Shown piece after piece: positions 1-10,755 of a DNA stretch of 64,000 bases. How positions within the stretch are numbered: the first letter of the stretch is position 1; each line of letters opens with the position of its first letter. The position numbers and the translations under genes were made by a program. Source of the DNA: Nematopogon swammerdamellus (Eukaryota; Arthropoda; Insecta; Lepidoptera; Adelidae); the NCBI GenBank assembly GCA_946902875.1, contig OX336345.1, forward strand, positions 11,563,395-11,627,394, read 5' to 3'. Below the pieces are notes generated by a model. It had not been told where the DNA came from. It saw nothing but the letters and a program-made list of their open reading frames with translations, and did no database searches.

Positions 1-1021
1 TGCACTATTTAATCATTCAGTGATTCAGTTACGTCAGTCGATCAGTGGTGTCACGCTGAACAGCTGAGCTCCGAAAATTTGTTTTAATCTTAAATATTTT
101 GTTTACTTAATTTCACATTTTCATATTTTCAGCACAACATATAAACATTTACGTACATTTTACCAGGGATAGTCATTTCATTGGGGGTTTTTTTTTTGTT
201 AGGCTGCTACTCAGCATGCTCCAGACTCTTGACGTCACATAGCACACTGCGCAATGCCTCCGAATATGGCAATGATGGTTGGTTGTACATTGGGGTCGCA
301 AGTCGTCCATAAATATTCCTCAGAAAAAAATTATACATCTGCCCATTACGTTCTAATTTATCAAAGAATTAATGAAATAATAAATGTGAAAGATGTCCGA
401 GCACGCAGGCCACGTCTCAGTGAAATTGTTTTCCATCCGCTTATAAGCCCATACACGTCACGGCGACCCATCTCAACGCCGCCGCCGCGCTGGTCGGCGA
501 GCCGCAGTTTCAACCGCTCTGTCGTTTCATGTTTGAGCGCGCACAAAAATTGGCCAGTCCGTCCGCGGCCGCCCACCAAATCGCCGCATCCAATGATTAA
601 TGAACGTTAACGGACAATATAAATAGATTAATTTTCGGAAAAGGATGCTTCTGAAAAGGGCAAACGGGTAATTTCTCATGTAAAAGGTTGTTTAGTCGAA
701 AAATAAAAATGTTCGCCCGCCCCATGAATTGAATTTCTTACAGTTGTTAAGTAGTTTGAATATTACCTAATTTCTGCGTCCGAGGATCTTCAGTACTGCG
801 ATGTTAATAGTACACCGTTTAGTTTCGACAGGAACACAGTGGGTGTAATGGGCGACATTAATAAATTATTACGAAGGTATTAGGAAGCGATTTATTTTTG
901 GTTTATATAAATGAAATAATATGAGAGTTAGTTTTATTAATTTATGTGTTTGTAAAAGGCGATAAATAATTTACATAATAGTAACGTTGTTCGCGTTCGT
1001 GACACCTGAAGATCCTCAAGT

Positions 1022-1215
1022 GACACGCGCCTCATAGGTGGTGCCAAATAAAGAGCAAATGGTCTGCAGCCGCCCTGGTCATCTTGTGGTCTTCATGGAG
1101 GACATAGACTGGCTGGAGTGGCTGGGGATCAAGGAGTTTTGAAAAAAAGGTCCCCGACCAAGAGGGACTAGTTTGCAGGCTTAGAGCTAAGCCATACAAC
1201 AATAACAACCAGCAA
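1022..1215 (-). repeat. Dispersed repeat F, minus orientation
   Basis: Read on the minus strand this matches, with many differences, the plus-strand stretch at 47340-47500. Both share the 'CCTGCAAACTA' start, a 'GGGGACCT' block and the 'CTATGTC(T/C)TCCATGA' block. The short open frames in the two copies look alike only because of that relationship. I cannot assign a transposon class. Confidence 0.5.
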
Positions 1216-1632
1216 GTAGTATCCACAAACATTGCAATTGAAAAGAGTAAATTCACATTTTTAATTTGACATAACGCAAATAATTCACACAGGAAAATAG
1301 CTATATTTTTTCTACCTCAGATATACTCGAATTTGGATTACAATCTTCCTAAAAAAGCTAAAGAGAGAATAGCGGGAGGGGTTAGGAAGAAACAGAAAAT
1401 AATTTCCTCTTCGCCTCTTTTCATCAATTGATCGGGGCCAGATGGCGCCACAATTATTCTTTTTTTTTTTGCGTTAGACTCGTCAAGCCGATTTTGGGTC
1501 ATCCTTTCAACTATTTATTTAAAATCTCTGAGAGAGGAAATTCAAAGATTCGTTCTTCATCATCACTTATAAAATTGCGGCGTTCAAATTTAGATTTGAG
1601 ATTAGTTGGGGCTTATGTTAGATTGCCTTTTT

Positions 1633-2020
1633 AGGGTTCCGTGTCCGTACGAAAACCTATTACTAAGCCTACGCCGGCGCCGTTAGTCTGTCTGTCTGTC
1701 TGTTCGTCCTTTCGTCCGTACTAGGGCTGTGTATCTTTTGAACCTTAACCGCGGTTGAAATTTTCACAGAATATGTGTTATTATGGCGGATGTGCCAACA
1801 AATAATAAAAAAATATTTTTTTTAACTATGGGTCCCTATACAATAAATGGGCTAAGAATCGATTAGTACATATTCACGCTACCAAATCATAGTTGGCGAC
1901 ACAGGTAGTTTTCATTGCAGACAGAAAAAAGATAGGCGGATATGGTTTTTTGACACGTATGGTATAGCTCATCTACGGAACCTTCCGTGCGCGCATAAAA
2001 CTCGCACTTGACCAATTGTT
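1633..2020 (+). repeat. Dispersed repeat E, plus orientation
   Basis: It begins at 'AGGGTTCCGT' and has a (TCTG)n/(TCCG)n microsatellite, a 'TTTTCACAGAATATGTGT' block, 'AACAAATAATAAA', a 'GGTCCCTATAC' block and a terminal 'AAACTCGCACTTGACC'. The same order of blocks occurs at 37290-37735 and, reversed, at 12656-12852, 45563-45807, 46212-46565 and 51170-51385. It looks like a non-autonomous element abundant in Lepidoptera. No coding capacity was seen. Confidence 0.65.
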
Positions 2021-2148
2021 TATATTTTACAAGTAAGTATTAAGCTGACGTAGAATTTACAATTAACATAAATCATAATTATAGTAAAATATCCCACTCT
2101 TTGTACAATTTTTATTACTGAACCCTAAAACATTTTATTTTTATTTTT

Positions 2149-2426
2149 ATGGAAACTGACACGGTTGGCTACATCACCTACAACATCCGTGATATCAACC
2201 CATAACACCGGGTGAACTTAGTACCACGTCAGTGCTACCCTTCGGTCGTGCCGGCTACACTGAACTGGACGGAAAACACAAACTATTTATGTACATAGCC
2301 GTTTGGACCGACCTTTCATTCAGTGCGGTGGTACCAGCACGGGCGGGTTAAACCCTACCACATAGTAATATAAGAAGGGAGTCATATCCCTTACTCACCT
2401 TTTACGAAATACACGGGGAGAGATGC
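2149..2426 (-). mobile_element. SINE A, minus orientation, variant lacking the tRNA/5S head
   Basis: It reads in reverse from the poly(A) end (TTTTTAT at 2142-2149) through 'ACTGACACGGTTGGCTAC', 'CATAACACCGGGTGAAC' and 'GAACTGGACGGAAAACAC' to 'CCCTACCACATAGTA'. It ends in the alternative block 'ACACGGGGAGAGATGCAG' instead of the head seen at 25444-25792. The copy at 63455-63770 has the same alternative end. Confidence 0.75.
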
Positions 2427-4970
2427 AGTTTCAAAAGTCTAATAAGGTTTTAAGGAAATAAATTAATTTATCGTTGCAATAAAACACTTGAAATGCTGTC
2501 CTACTCTAGACATATTATTTTTTTGGACATTTATTTACAAAACCTTTTCAAAATAGTAAACATGCTAACTCAAGCTAATTTTGAAAGTTATAGACCACAG
2601 TTATAGACTAATGCATAACATATATTTTTCACTGAGAACCTACTCATATTTACCAATAGCTCAACAATATCTCTCAAGGTCAAGGTTTTTTGTTTGAGTG
2701 TTATTTCCACCCATCACAAAAACGCGGCAAAAACCGCAAGTTAATGCGATCGAGCGATTAAATTGATTCTCCAATGACGGCCAGCCAAAATATAGGGTGT
2801 GTAATAATCACTTGACAGCTGCTATGACGTCACATCGTCCGCTCATTGTCTGATGATGAGAGTGCGGACACAATGCTTGGCGAAATATTATATTTGAGGG
2901 AAAACTTGAATCACTTTGCAGGAATACAACTATACATATTATCGTGCTGTACAAAACATAAGAAAATAAAATACAATGTTACACGCATCTTCAAACTTTG
3001 TCCAACCGGCTTATTGGAGGTGGAAGCTAGTGGTGTGACAAATGTCCATCATCATAATGTATCCTATATGGAACATCAGCTACCCTCATAGACAATTTCA
3101 GAAAACACGATGTTTTAAGACTGCGGTAAAATTAATAGAAGTGCGTTCTCATACAAAATAGTTCACAAATTCTGACACAAATAATTGGCACCAGCCGCAT
3201 ACAAAACTGATGTCTGACATTATGATAATCATGGTAATACTTATGTGCAACAAATTTGATACCCTACCCTATCCTTTATTATTTTTTTTTTCCTCCATGT
3301 TTAAAGTGAATAAATAGATGGCCAACATATAGAAACAGATGGATAGGTACCGGGGTGTATGTATAAAGCCGTACCGTGGAACTTTCTCAGGTCTCTTCCC
3401 ACACCCAGGTTATAGAATAGAATAGAATAGAAATGCTTTATTGCACACAAAAACACAGAGATACACAAGGCAGAAGACAACATACAGAAGAGTAATTATA
3501 AACTAACAATACTATCTGAATCTGAATACTATATCGTTATCTGAAGTAAATAAATGTATAGCATTTTTCTTTCATCTTTTGTGTCTGTTCTTCTTTTGAA
3601 CTTTTAGGCACAGAAACCCGTGCTGGTTGTCCATAAAAAAATGCTCAAAAAGTTATAATTTAAAAAATACATACAAAATGTGTAATTTTTTATACAAAAT
3701 AAAAAACTCAAAACAATTTATATATCAATAAGTAGGTGTTTATAAAAAAATAATTTATTATTTGTCGATTATTTTTCGTCTCCTAATAGGCTCGGCTACA
3801 TGCTGGTGAAAGGTACACGGTACATCTTTACATCCTTTATTATTAGACATTTCCAATCTTAGTGCCGAATACAATGTGTACATCGACCCTCACCTAACTG
3901 CATAGAGACAACATTCCTATCAAAATAAAAAGGCAGCACTTTTCAGTCATTATAACATAAAGGGATGACCAGATCGAGCAAACACGTTTCGCACTCAAGG
4001 GAGGCGAGCTTGCACAATAGCGTCAATTTGGCCCGATTGTCCCTCACTCAATCACTAAAACCGAACATATCACCCACACGGGAATACGTAGTCGACACCT
4101 AACCTAGTGTCAGTAACGGACGAGATAAATTTCATTCCAAAACGCAACCGACTAGTTTGTAGCAGAGTTTGGCCTATTGTCGTCACTATGAACCTGTTCC
4201 GTGACGCTAGACACGGCCGCCGGGCGGCGCGCGTGGCGTTAGGCCAAGCAATAAAGGTCTTGCCAAGAACACGCATAAATTTTGCGGTTGGCACCACGGC
4301 CGACAACGTGCTCGTATGCAGATTGTGCACTTCGAACTGCGCCGTTGGAATGTATGTTCGAAATTCGATTGGCCCAGCACATTGTTTAAAAAGTTTGTTG
4401 ATCTTGTGGCTCTGCCATAGCCTACTATTATTATAGAGAGAAATAAATAGATGACTCTACTGTTTTGCGAAACGTATAGCATAACATACCTAATTATAAA
4501 AATGTTGAAAAAGTTCAGTTTCACCGGCAATTTCTTACAAAATCAATAAATAAAGTACACTGTTGAAAGAACAACGAATGAGGGATAAAGGCTTGCCCTG
4601 AAAATGTATAAAAAGTAAAATCTAAATAAATAAATAGCAGCGAAGCCAAAAGCTTCATGAAGAGACTTGGCCCTCTGCTGGTGGACACAACTGGCGTCCC
4701 GCAATTAAGGGCCTACTTTATTCAAAGGCTTGTCATCCAGCGGTGTAATGACGCAAGTGTTTTGGGAACTATTGAAAACGTCCCTTTTTATTATCATTGG
4801 ATAATATTTGTTAGGTGGGTTTTTATTATTTAGTCTTTTTTATATTTTCTTCTATTTCAAATAAATAAAATCAATATTCCAAATATGTGGTTGTACAAAA
4901 ATACGCTAAATAGTGATAATTAAAATGAGCCAGCACTTTTGTGACGACATTGCCGGGTAAAATTTAAGCA

Positions 4971-5234
4971 TGCAAATCGAAAATCATTGGAAAAAATACA
5001 TCCCGACCAGGATTTGAACCGGGTCTCTGGTTTGAGCCGCCGACGCGATAACCAACTACACCACCGGGCCGTTACGTATTATGCCCAAATTTTCGTTCTA
5101 TTGCACTTCATGATGTCGCATAATTTGTAACGGCCCGGTGGTGTAGTTGGTTATTGCGTAGGCGGCTCAAGCCAGAGACCCAGGTTCAAATCCTGGTCGA
5201 GATGTATTTTTTCCAATGATTTTCGATTTGCATT
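4971..5234. mobile_element. Head-to-head pair of tRNA-like SINE copies forming an inverted repeat
   Basis: Left arm about 4971-5074 (minus) and right arm about 5127-5234 (plus) are near-identical reverse complements separated by roughly 50 bp. Each carries a tRNA-like head (about 5001-5071 and 5131-5202) with A-box 'GGTGTAGTTGG' and B-box 'GGTTCAAATCC'. Each ends in the same 3' block, 'TTTCCAATGATTTTCGATTT'. I could not fold a clean anticodon arm, so these are SINE heads rather than functional tRNA genes. Confidence 0.65.
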
Positions 5235-7271
5235 TTTCTAATTAAAAATATATATAAAGCGAGTACGTGCTTAAAATTTAAGCAATAATTCCTCTTTCAC
5301 TAATTTCATTCTAAATGCACACTGACCGACAAAATACACATTACAAACACAGCCACAATTGTTTGACGATTTTCAATTTATCGACGGACATGAACTACGA
5401 GTATTTCACTGGACAATTTTCATTTGAAATCGAGTTTACATTGCAATTTCATTTGCGTTATTAGGTCATTAATTTACTGTGCTATTGACATTCTATCTCA
5501 ATTAAATTAGCTAATTTAAAGTGAGCCCATAACATTTTTTTCTACCAGCTCTAGTTGACGTCTATTGTCAAAATTGAGTAACATCAATTGGCTGAACGAA
5601 ACAATACATTGCGAATAATTGTATAATAATGTAGAGAAGAAGTAATTGGGGATTGACGTACTATTTTTGTATTTTTTGTAATAATATCATTGCAACCAAC
5701 GAGCACACACAGTTTTTTTTATTTTTCCACGAAACTATTACTTCCTGCTTTCAAGGAACTCTTACATGGAAACTTAGCGCGTAGCTAAGGGTTCAATAAA
5801 TGATCACAATAAATCCAACTTTACTCCACAACCCAAAAGAAAAGTGGCAAAATAAAACCATCTCTTTAGCAATAGTTGTGTCCTCCGCTTAATAGTGAGT
5901 TATGGTCGAAGAATAAGTGTCTTCGGACACTTGAGGGTCATTAAATGGCATTTTAGGGACGAATAAAAACCTTCTTCGTTGAGACAAAGAATGTTTTGTC
6001 TGTCCAAAAGTCTCCTTTAAGCTACATATTTATACTATAATGGATTTTGTGTGAAAGAGATCTTGACTGAAAGAAATAAAGCCGTATACGGTAAAATAAA
6101 TAACACAAACTTCAAAATAACTTTTTATACTTTTACACGATATGTTATTATAGCAATCATTGTGAAAATATATTCATTATAACGCTGAAAATTAAAATTA
6201 AAGTCCGCCTTCGGTACATACATATGTTAATTTTAAACGCGTCACATATTACCTGAAGAAAATGTGTAGTAGTTTTTTTTTTCAAACCAAATTCCGTGAA
6301 AACAGTTAATCAATTCTCGAGTCTCATTATTTTTATTATATAAAAATTAGGAAGACAGCGCTCCTGAAAGCTGCAATAAACTTTTCTGCTAATCACTTTG
6401 CTGAAACCGGGAAAATTTCTCAACATTTTCTTACAACTCTAAGTGATGTCACAGAACGTTTTAGCAAAACACATAAATCACAAACTAGGTCATAGCAATC
6501 ACTGGTCACATAAGTGGTGCGATGCTTGATAGAGATTTAGTATCAGTTGGATTGTGACAACAAGGTTACGCCTATTGCGCGGGCCTTATTATACTTGGTA
6601 AAACCTCTGTCTATGTCATAGATGGCCCGTGTACTGGCAATCTAGCTTGGAGTACTTATGTAGTTGAATAAAATACTTTTTCTTTTTACTTCACTATTGT
6701 GTGTGTATTATACTTTGTCGAAGCTGAAAATGTCCCATTTGATTGAAGTCATTTCATGTTTTCCAATCAAAGTTTAAAGCGAAATAAAATTCGAATAATT
6801 TTCACACTTTAATATTTAGTTATATGTATGTAGGCAATCAAATGTATTTATTTATTTTTCAACAATGAGAGGAGAAAGATTAAATATGAATTTACTATCG
6901 AATATTCTACGGAAAAAAATTTGCTGGTTGCCGAATTTTCTCTACGACCTTTTAAAAGTAAACAGCTGATAGTGGCGCCCTCTAGTGCAAACTCCTTGAC
7001 AACCGCCGAACTCTTCAACCGCGACACAGCCGCAGACCCACGCCGCGCCGAGCTTGAAATTCTAAACTTTATATCTGACTACAACTTGCATTTCCTTCTG
7101 CGTTACCTAATGCATATAACTTTAGTTTCAACATGCAACTTCAAAGCATTGATGTTAGCGGAGTAAATGTTGAAATTGCAATGCATCTCCGCGAAATGAA
7201 CACAGTCGATGCCTTGTAACGTTCGAATAGCTTAGAAGTACGGGTTTATGTGAAAGAATTTATTATAGTAA

Positions 7272-7456
7272 GGGGGGTTACAGTCACACGCTCCGACCAG
7301 CCAATATCACCCCCGAGAAGGTGCCATAATTTTTGTTTATGGCAACTGACACGGTTGGCTACGTCACCTTCAACATCCGTGATGTCAGCCCATAACACCG
7401 GGTGAACTTGGTGCCACGTCAGTGCTTCCACTCGGTCGTGCCATACCGGAGACTTC
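7272..7456 (-). mobile_element. SINE A fragment inserted in a SINE B fragment
   Basis: Bases 7272-7320 and 7446-7456 match adjacent parts of SINE B in minus orientation (compare the body of 61352-61760). They are interrupted by a 5'-truncated SINE A whose reverse tail begins near 7329 and ends near 7437. The 8-bp word GTGCCATA flanks the insert (7321-7328 and 7438-7445), as expected for a target-site duplication, although SINE A itself supplies a GTGCC at that point. The outer SINE B stops exactly where the exon array begins. Confidence 0.6.
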
Positions 7457-8377
7457 GTCGGTCTTCGCGATGCTGGTGCTGCCCCGAAGTGCCTACCACT
7501 TGAGACCCAGATCATCATTGTTGTCCATATTGTGTCCGCAGGGCTGTGTGCTAGTGATTAGTGTGACGTGGATTCTGTCTGTGTCGCTCTTCGCGATGCT
7601 GGTGCTGCCCGGAAGTGCCTACCACTTGAGACCCAGATCATCATTGTTGTCCTTATTGTGTCCGCAGGGCTGTGTGCTAGTGATTAGTGTGACGTGGATT
7701 CTGTCTGTGTCGCTCTTCGCGATGCTGGTGCTGTCCGGAAGTGCCTACCACTTGAGACCCAGATCATCATTGTTGTCCTTATTGTGTCCGCAGGGCTGTG
7801 TGCTAGTGATTAGTGTGACGTGGATTCTGTCTGTGTCGCTCTTCGCAATACTGGTGCTGCCCGGAAGTGCCTACCACTTGAGACACAGATCATCATTGTT
7901 GTACTTATTGTGTCGGCAGGGCTGTGTGCTAGTGATTAGTGTGACGTGGATTCTGTCTGTGTCGCTCTTCGCGATGCTGGTGCTGCCCGGAAGTGCCTAC
8001 CACTTGAGACCCAGATCATCATTGTTGTCCTTATTGTGTCCGCAGGGCTGTGTGCTAGTGATTAGTGTGACGTGGATTCTGTCTGTGTCGCTCTTCGCGA
8101 TGCTGGTGCTGCCCGGAAGTGCCTACCACTTGAGACCCAGATCATCATTGTTGTCCTTATTGTGTCCGCAGGGCTGTGTGCTAGTGATTAGTGTGACGTG
8201 GATTCTGTCTGTGTCACTCTTCGCGATGCTGGTGCTGCCCCGAAGTGACTACCACTTGAGACCCAGATCATCATTGTTGTCCTTATTGTGTCCGCAGGGC
8301 TGTGTGCTAGTGATTAGTGTGACGTGGATTCTGTCTGTGTCGCTCTTCGCGATGCTGGTGCTGCCCCGAAGTGGCTA
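7457..8377 (+). repeat. 126-bp tandem array duplicating the 5' part and acceptor of the GPCR TM4 exon
   Basis: The landmark CTTCGCGATGCTGG starts at 7463 and recurs every 126 bp (7589, 7715, a variant at 7841, 7967, 8093, 8219, 8345), giving about seven full units plus partial ends. Each unit holds about 45 bp of intron-like pyrimidine-rich sequence ending in a CAG acceptor, then about 80 bp coding TM4 of the receptor. Acceptors fall at 7541, 7667, 7793, 7919, 8045, 8171 and 8297. The unit is 42 codons with no stop, so the frame stays open from 7422 through the true exon. Only the last copy continues into extracellular loop 2. The fourth unit is the most diverged; the others are nearly identical, which implies recent expansion. 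Confidence 0.9.
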
Positions 8378-8437
8378 CTACTTCAACTCTACCGGACTCA
8401 TGGCTTGCGATGTCTTCCACAGCCGAATAGCTTATCG
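8298..8437 (+). CDS. Orphan class A GPCR, exon with TM4 and extracellular loop 2
   Basis: First receptor exon in the window. It starts after the last array acceptor (CAG at 8295-8297) in phase 0 and ends at the consensus donor GTAAGA in phase 2. It encodes 46 full codons. TM4 contains 'VISVTWILSVSLF' with the conserved TM4 tryptophan (W4.50), and a proline ends the helix (VLPRSG). The extracellular loop 2 segment 'FNSTGLMACDVFHSR' has an N-glycosylation sequon (NST) and the cysteine expected to bond to the top of TM3. The split last codon (CG|G, Arg) is completed by the next exon at 10596. Upstream acceptors in the array could lengthen this exon by multiples of 42 codons. That it is a class A GPCR follows from all five exons together; the ligand is unknown. 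Confidence 0.85.
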
Positions 8438-10595
8438 GTAAGAAATCTCATTTAGAAATTATTTGTTATTATATTTTAATAAATTGTTATATAGTTTATT
8501 TTATATTATTCACATTAAAACATAATTTATAAAAACTTCAATGATTAAAATTAAACGCTAAGCACAAGGGACTTGTTTGTTCTTAAGGCAATTTGCAAGC
8601 TATAGAGCGGGAACAGAGGAAAACAGACACCCACACTGGATGGCGGGTACTTTGCTTGCTCAAACGACAACAATCAGTTTACATAAAGATATAATTGTGA
8701 AAGATGCGTCTTCATATTCCCGCAGCTTCTCCATTTGTCTTAGTTTTCCGGGACCCCGTACCACGCCTCTTTCTCGTTGCCTCTGATTGTAGATCTAAAC
8801 GCGAGTCGTGGTCGCTTCTAGAAATACCTACTTAAATGTCTTTGACACGATACCTATAATTACGTAATTTTTTTGAAACGAATATCTAATAATTATGAAG
8901 TACATACTTTTGGTAATGTGCACATTAAAGTGCTGAAGCAGTTTATAATGCAGGTGTATTTCTCAAAAATAATATTGAATGTTATTTTACCTTTTAACAA
9001 CATTAAAATTAATTTCGATTTTTCCATAGTAAATTTGAATAATTCTCATAAATAAATATGAATAATTTCATTGCAAATTTACAACACGCTCGTATGCATT
9101 CCAGTCATCCGTTACTATCGAGGCGTAAAATGTATTTTTAATTAACATCTCTGTCCCATCCCATAACACTGTTCCTGTCATAAACGTTGTCTTTCAGTTT
9201 ACTTAGTTTTTTTGAAATTCTGATCATTACTAGTAGGTACCGAATATTTTAAAAATAATGTAAGCAGGTAAGTGTCATTTAGAAAAGCAAAAGAAATGAC
9301 GAATTGCGAATTTTAAAGTCCTTGTAGGTCTTACAATATTTTTATTTTATTTCATTCTAATAACTCTCTCCTCAATAATATCCTCTCAAAACTCTGAAAT
9401 TTAAGACAGACCAAAGCCTTACAATATGTCAACTGCAAAATATAGGACAAACTCTTTCCACAAGACAGTTTAAGCTGTTAAAATGCCCACTCTAGCCATA
9501 CTAAAGCCGCGAGGGGCGTTCAAAAAGTTCTCTCACGTCTCCGTGCAGAGAATTTCTCTGGCTCTGTGCGTAGTGAGCACACCCGGGCAGGATGTCGTTT
9601 CATAACTTCGTTGACTAACTAGGACGGACTTCTAGAATTTGTCCTTCGGTTTACATGTGTAAGCAAAACTTTATTATAATGTGTGAGCAATTCAACTTCT
9701 AAACAACGATACGCTCATGTAACAAACATCGTCATCACCCATTTAAATTACTATTGCTGTGTACATGCGTCTCTCATTGCTATTGCTATGAGGGATACTA
9801 ATCGAACACCAAGGTAGTTACATACTAAAGTAAGAGAAACCGAAAGAGAGGCGTTATAATCTACTTTGTCACTTTCTAATAGGGTGACCATGGTGCACAT
9901 ATACTTATAATTCTGCAATTTATATGATTGATTTATTCTGTTCACAGATTTGAAAAAAAAAGTGGCCGCCACTTTGAAATTTTTCGAAAATTTGAAATTT
10001 CGACATCTGAGAGTACATGTGGACCCCGAACGCAAATCTGTTGTCAAAATGGAAAAATGTGACCGCCATTTTGAACTTTTCAATTACTGAACCTCCAAAT
10101 TCGATTTAATATGAGTTCACGTTGACCCCGAACAATAGTCTGTTATCAAAATTGAAAGTTATGGAAAGAAATCCCTCTAGTATGTCATACAAATGTTGCA
10201 ACGAAAATCATAATTTAGTTTTTCCTAGTTTTGAAGAAGCCACGGTATTAATACTGCCATGCATCTATGCTGTACATAATTATATGTGCTAAAGAGACGC
10301 AGTAGATTTACGGAGGTCTGTCTCGGATCGTTTTATCTTTATTATTTCGTTAGAACCAAATGAATCTTATACCATAAACAATAGGGTTAAATTATTTTCG
10401 CTACTTTAAGAGAGTAAGCCTTCCGGTTAGTACCTGCCTACTGGTAATAAGGAAATATCTTTTCTAACACACAACTAAGCCTCGGCGCGCATGGACAACA
10501 CCTTGTATTCGGTGACAAAACAGAACTTCGCTACGATTATTCTTTATTTTTCATACCAGTTAGCACTGCATATGGTATTGGCTTCTTTGTGCCAG
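8438..10595 (+). other. GPCR intron between the TM4 and TM5 exons
   Basis: A 2.16-kb AT-rich intron with GTAAGA donor at 8438 and TTTGTGCCAG acceptor ending at 10595. About 9950-10160 has a degenerate two-unit repeat built on 'GACCCCGAAC' and 'GCC(G/A)CCATTTTGAA'-like words. I see no exon in the rest. A second AG at 10559 would place an in-frame TAG at 10561, so it is not the acceptor used for this frame. Confidence 0.6.
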
Positions 10596-10755
10596 GATCT
10601 TGTCGTGCTGCGCCTACTACTTCCCGACTACGATGGCGCTCATGTATTGCTACGGCTCCGGCTTCCATGTGAACAAGATGAGGGCCAAGTGCGCGGACGC
10701 CAGCCGGCCTGACCACCCGCCGTGCAAGGTAGCGCACAGGGACCATGAGATTGTT
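10596..10755 (+). CDS. Orphan class A GPCR, exon with TM5 and start of intracellular loop 3
   Basis: The exon begins in phase 2, completing the Arg codon of the TM4 exon, and ends in phase 0 before GTGAGT (10756). TM5 reads 'ILSCCAYYFPTTMALMYCYG', with the TM5 proline (P5.50) in 'YYFP' and the tyrosine expected near the cytoplasmic end. It continues into a basic, cysteine-containing loop 3 ('FHVNKMRAKCADASRP'). The joined reading '..HSRIAYR|ILSCCAYYFP..' is seamless, which supports both splice sites. TM5 lacks the serine cluster seen in catecholamine-type receptors, so an aminergic ligand is not implied. Small additional exons within loop 3 cannot be excluded, because the next recognised exon is 29 kb away. 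Confidence 0.85.

Larger units (their letters stand above)
1..7271. other. Upstream intron or intergenic sequence, no accepted exon
   Basis: This stretch lies 5' of the first GPCR exon in the window. The receptor's TM1-TM3 exons must be upstream, so it is probably intron. I looked for a TM3 exon with a DRY-type motif ending in phase 0 and saw none. It holds AT-rich sequence plus the dispersed repeats listed separately. Two GC-rich patches (about 460-590 and 4190-4330) carry short open frames with no recognisable protein. A LINE-like tail in minus orientation, with an AATAAA-like signal and an (ATAGA)n run, is at about 3411-3450. Confidence 0.5.

Noticed and set aside
254..610. 118-codon ORF near the left edge
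   Set aside because: Overlaps another frame on the minus strand, low-complexity Pro/Arg content, no domain.
2846..3091. 81-codon ORF
   Set aside because: No hydrophobic helices or motif; flanked by AT-rich repeat sequence.
5001..5202. Two functional tRNA genes in opposite orientation
   Set aside because: No clean anticodon arm, and both continue into a shared SINE 3' block.
6921..7166. 81-codon ORF in a GC-richer patch before the array
   Set aside because: No GPCR TM1-TM3 features and no phase-0 donor leading to the array; no known domain.
7457..8377. CRISPR-like or satellite array
   Set aside because: Units are contiguous, 126 bp, with no spacers, and consist of GPCR exon plus intron edge.
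7422..8441. A free-standing 339-residue repetitive membrane protein
   Set aside because: The frame exists only because the 126-bp unit is a multiple of three. Each unit includes intron-like sequence and an acceptor, and the last copy is a normal GPCR exon ending at a consensus donor.
10537..10595. Earlier acceptor (AG at 10559 or 10563) for the TM5 exon
   Set aside because: An acceptor at 10559 puts TAG in frame at 10561. One at 10563 leaves the phase incompatible with the TM4 exon, whereas 10595 fits exactly.
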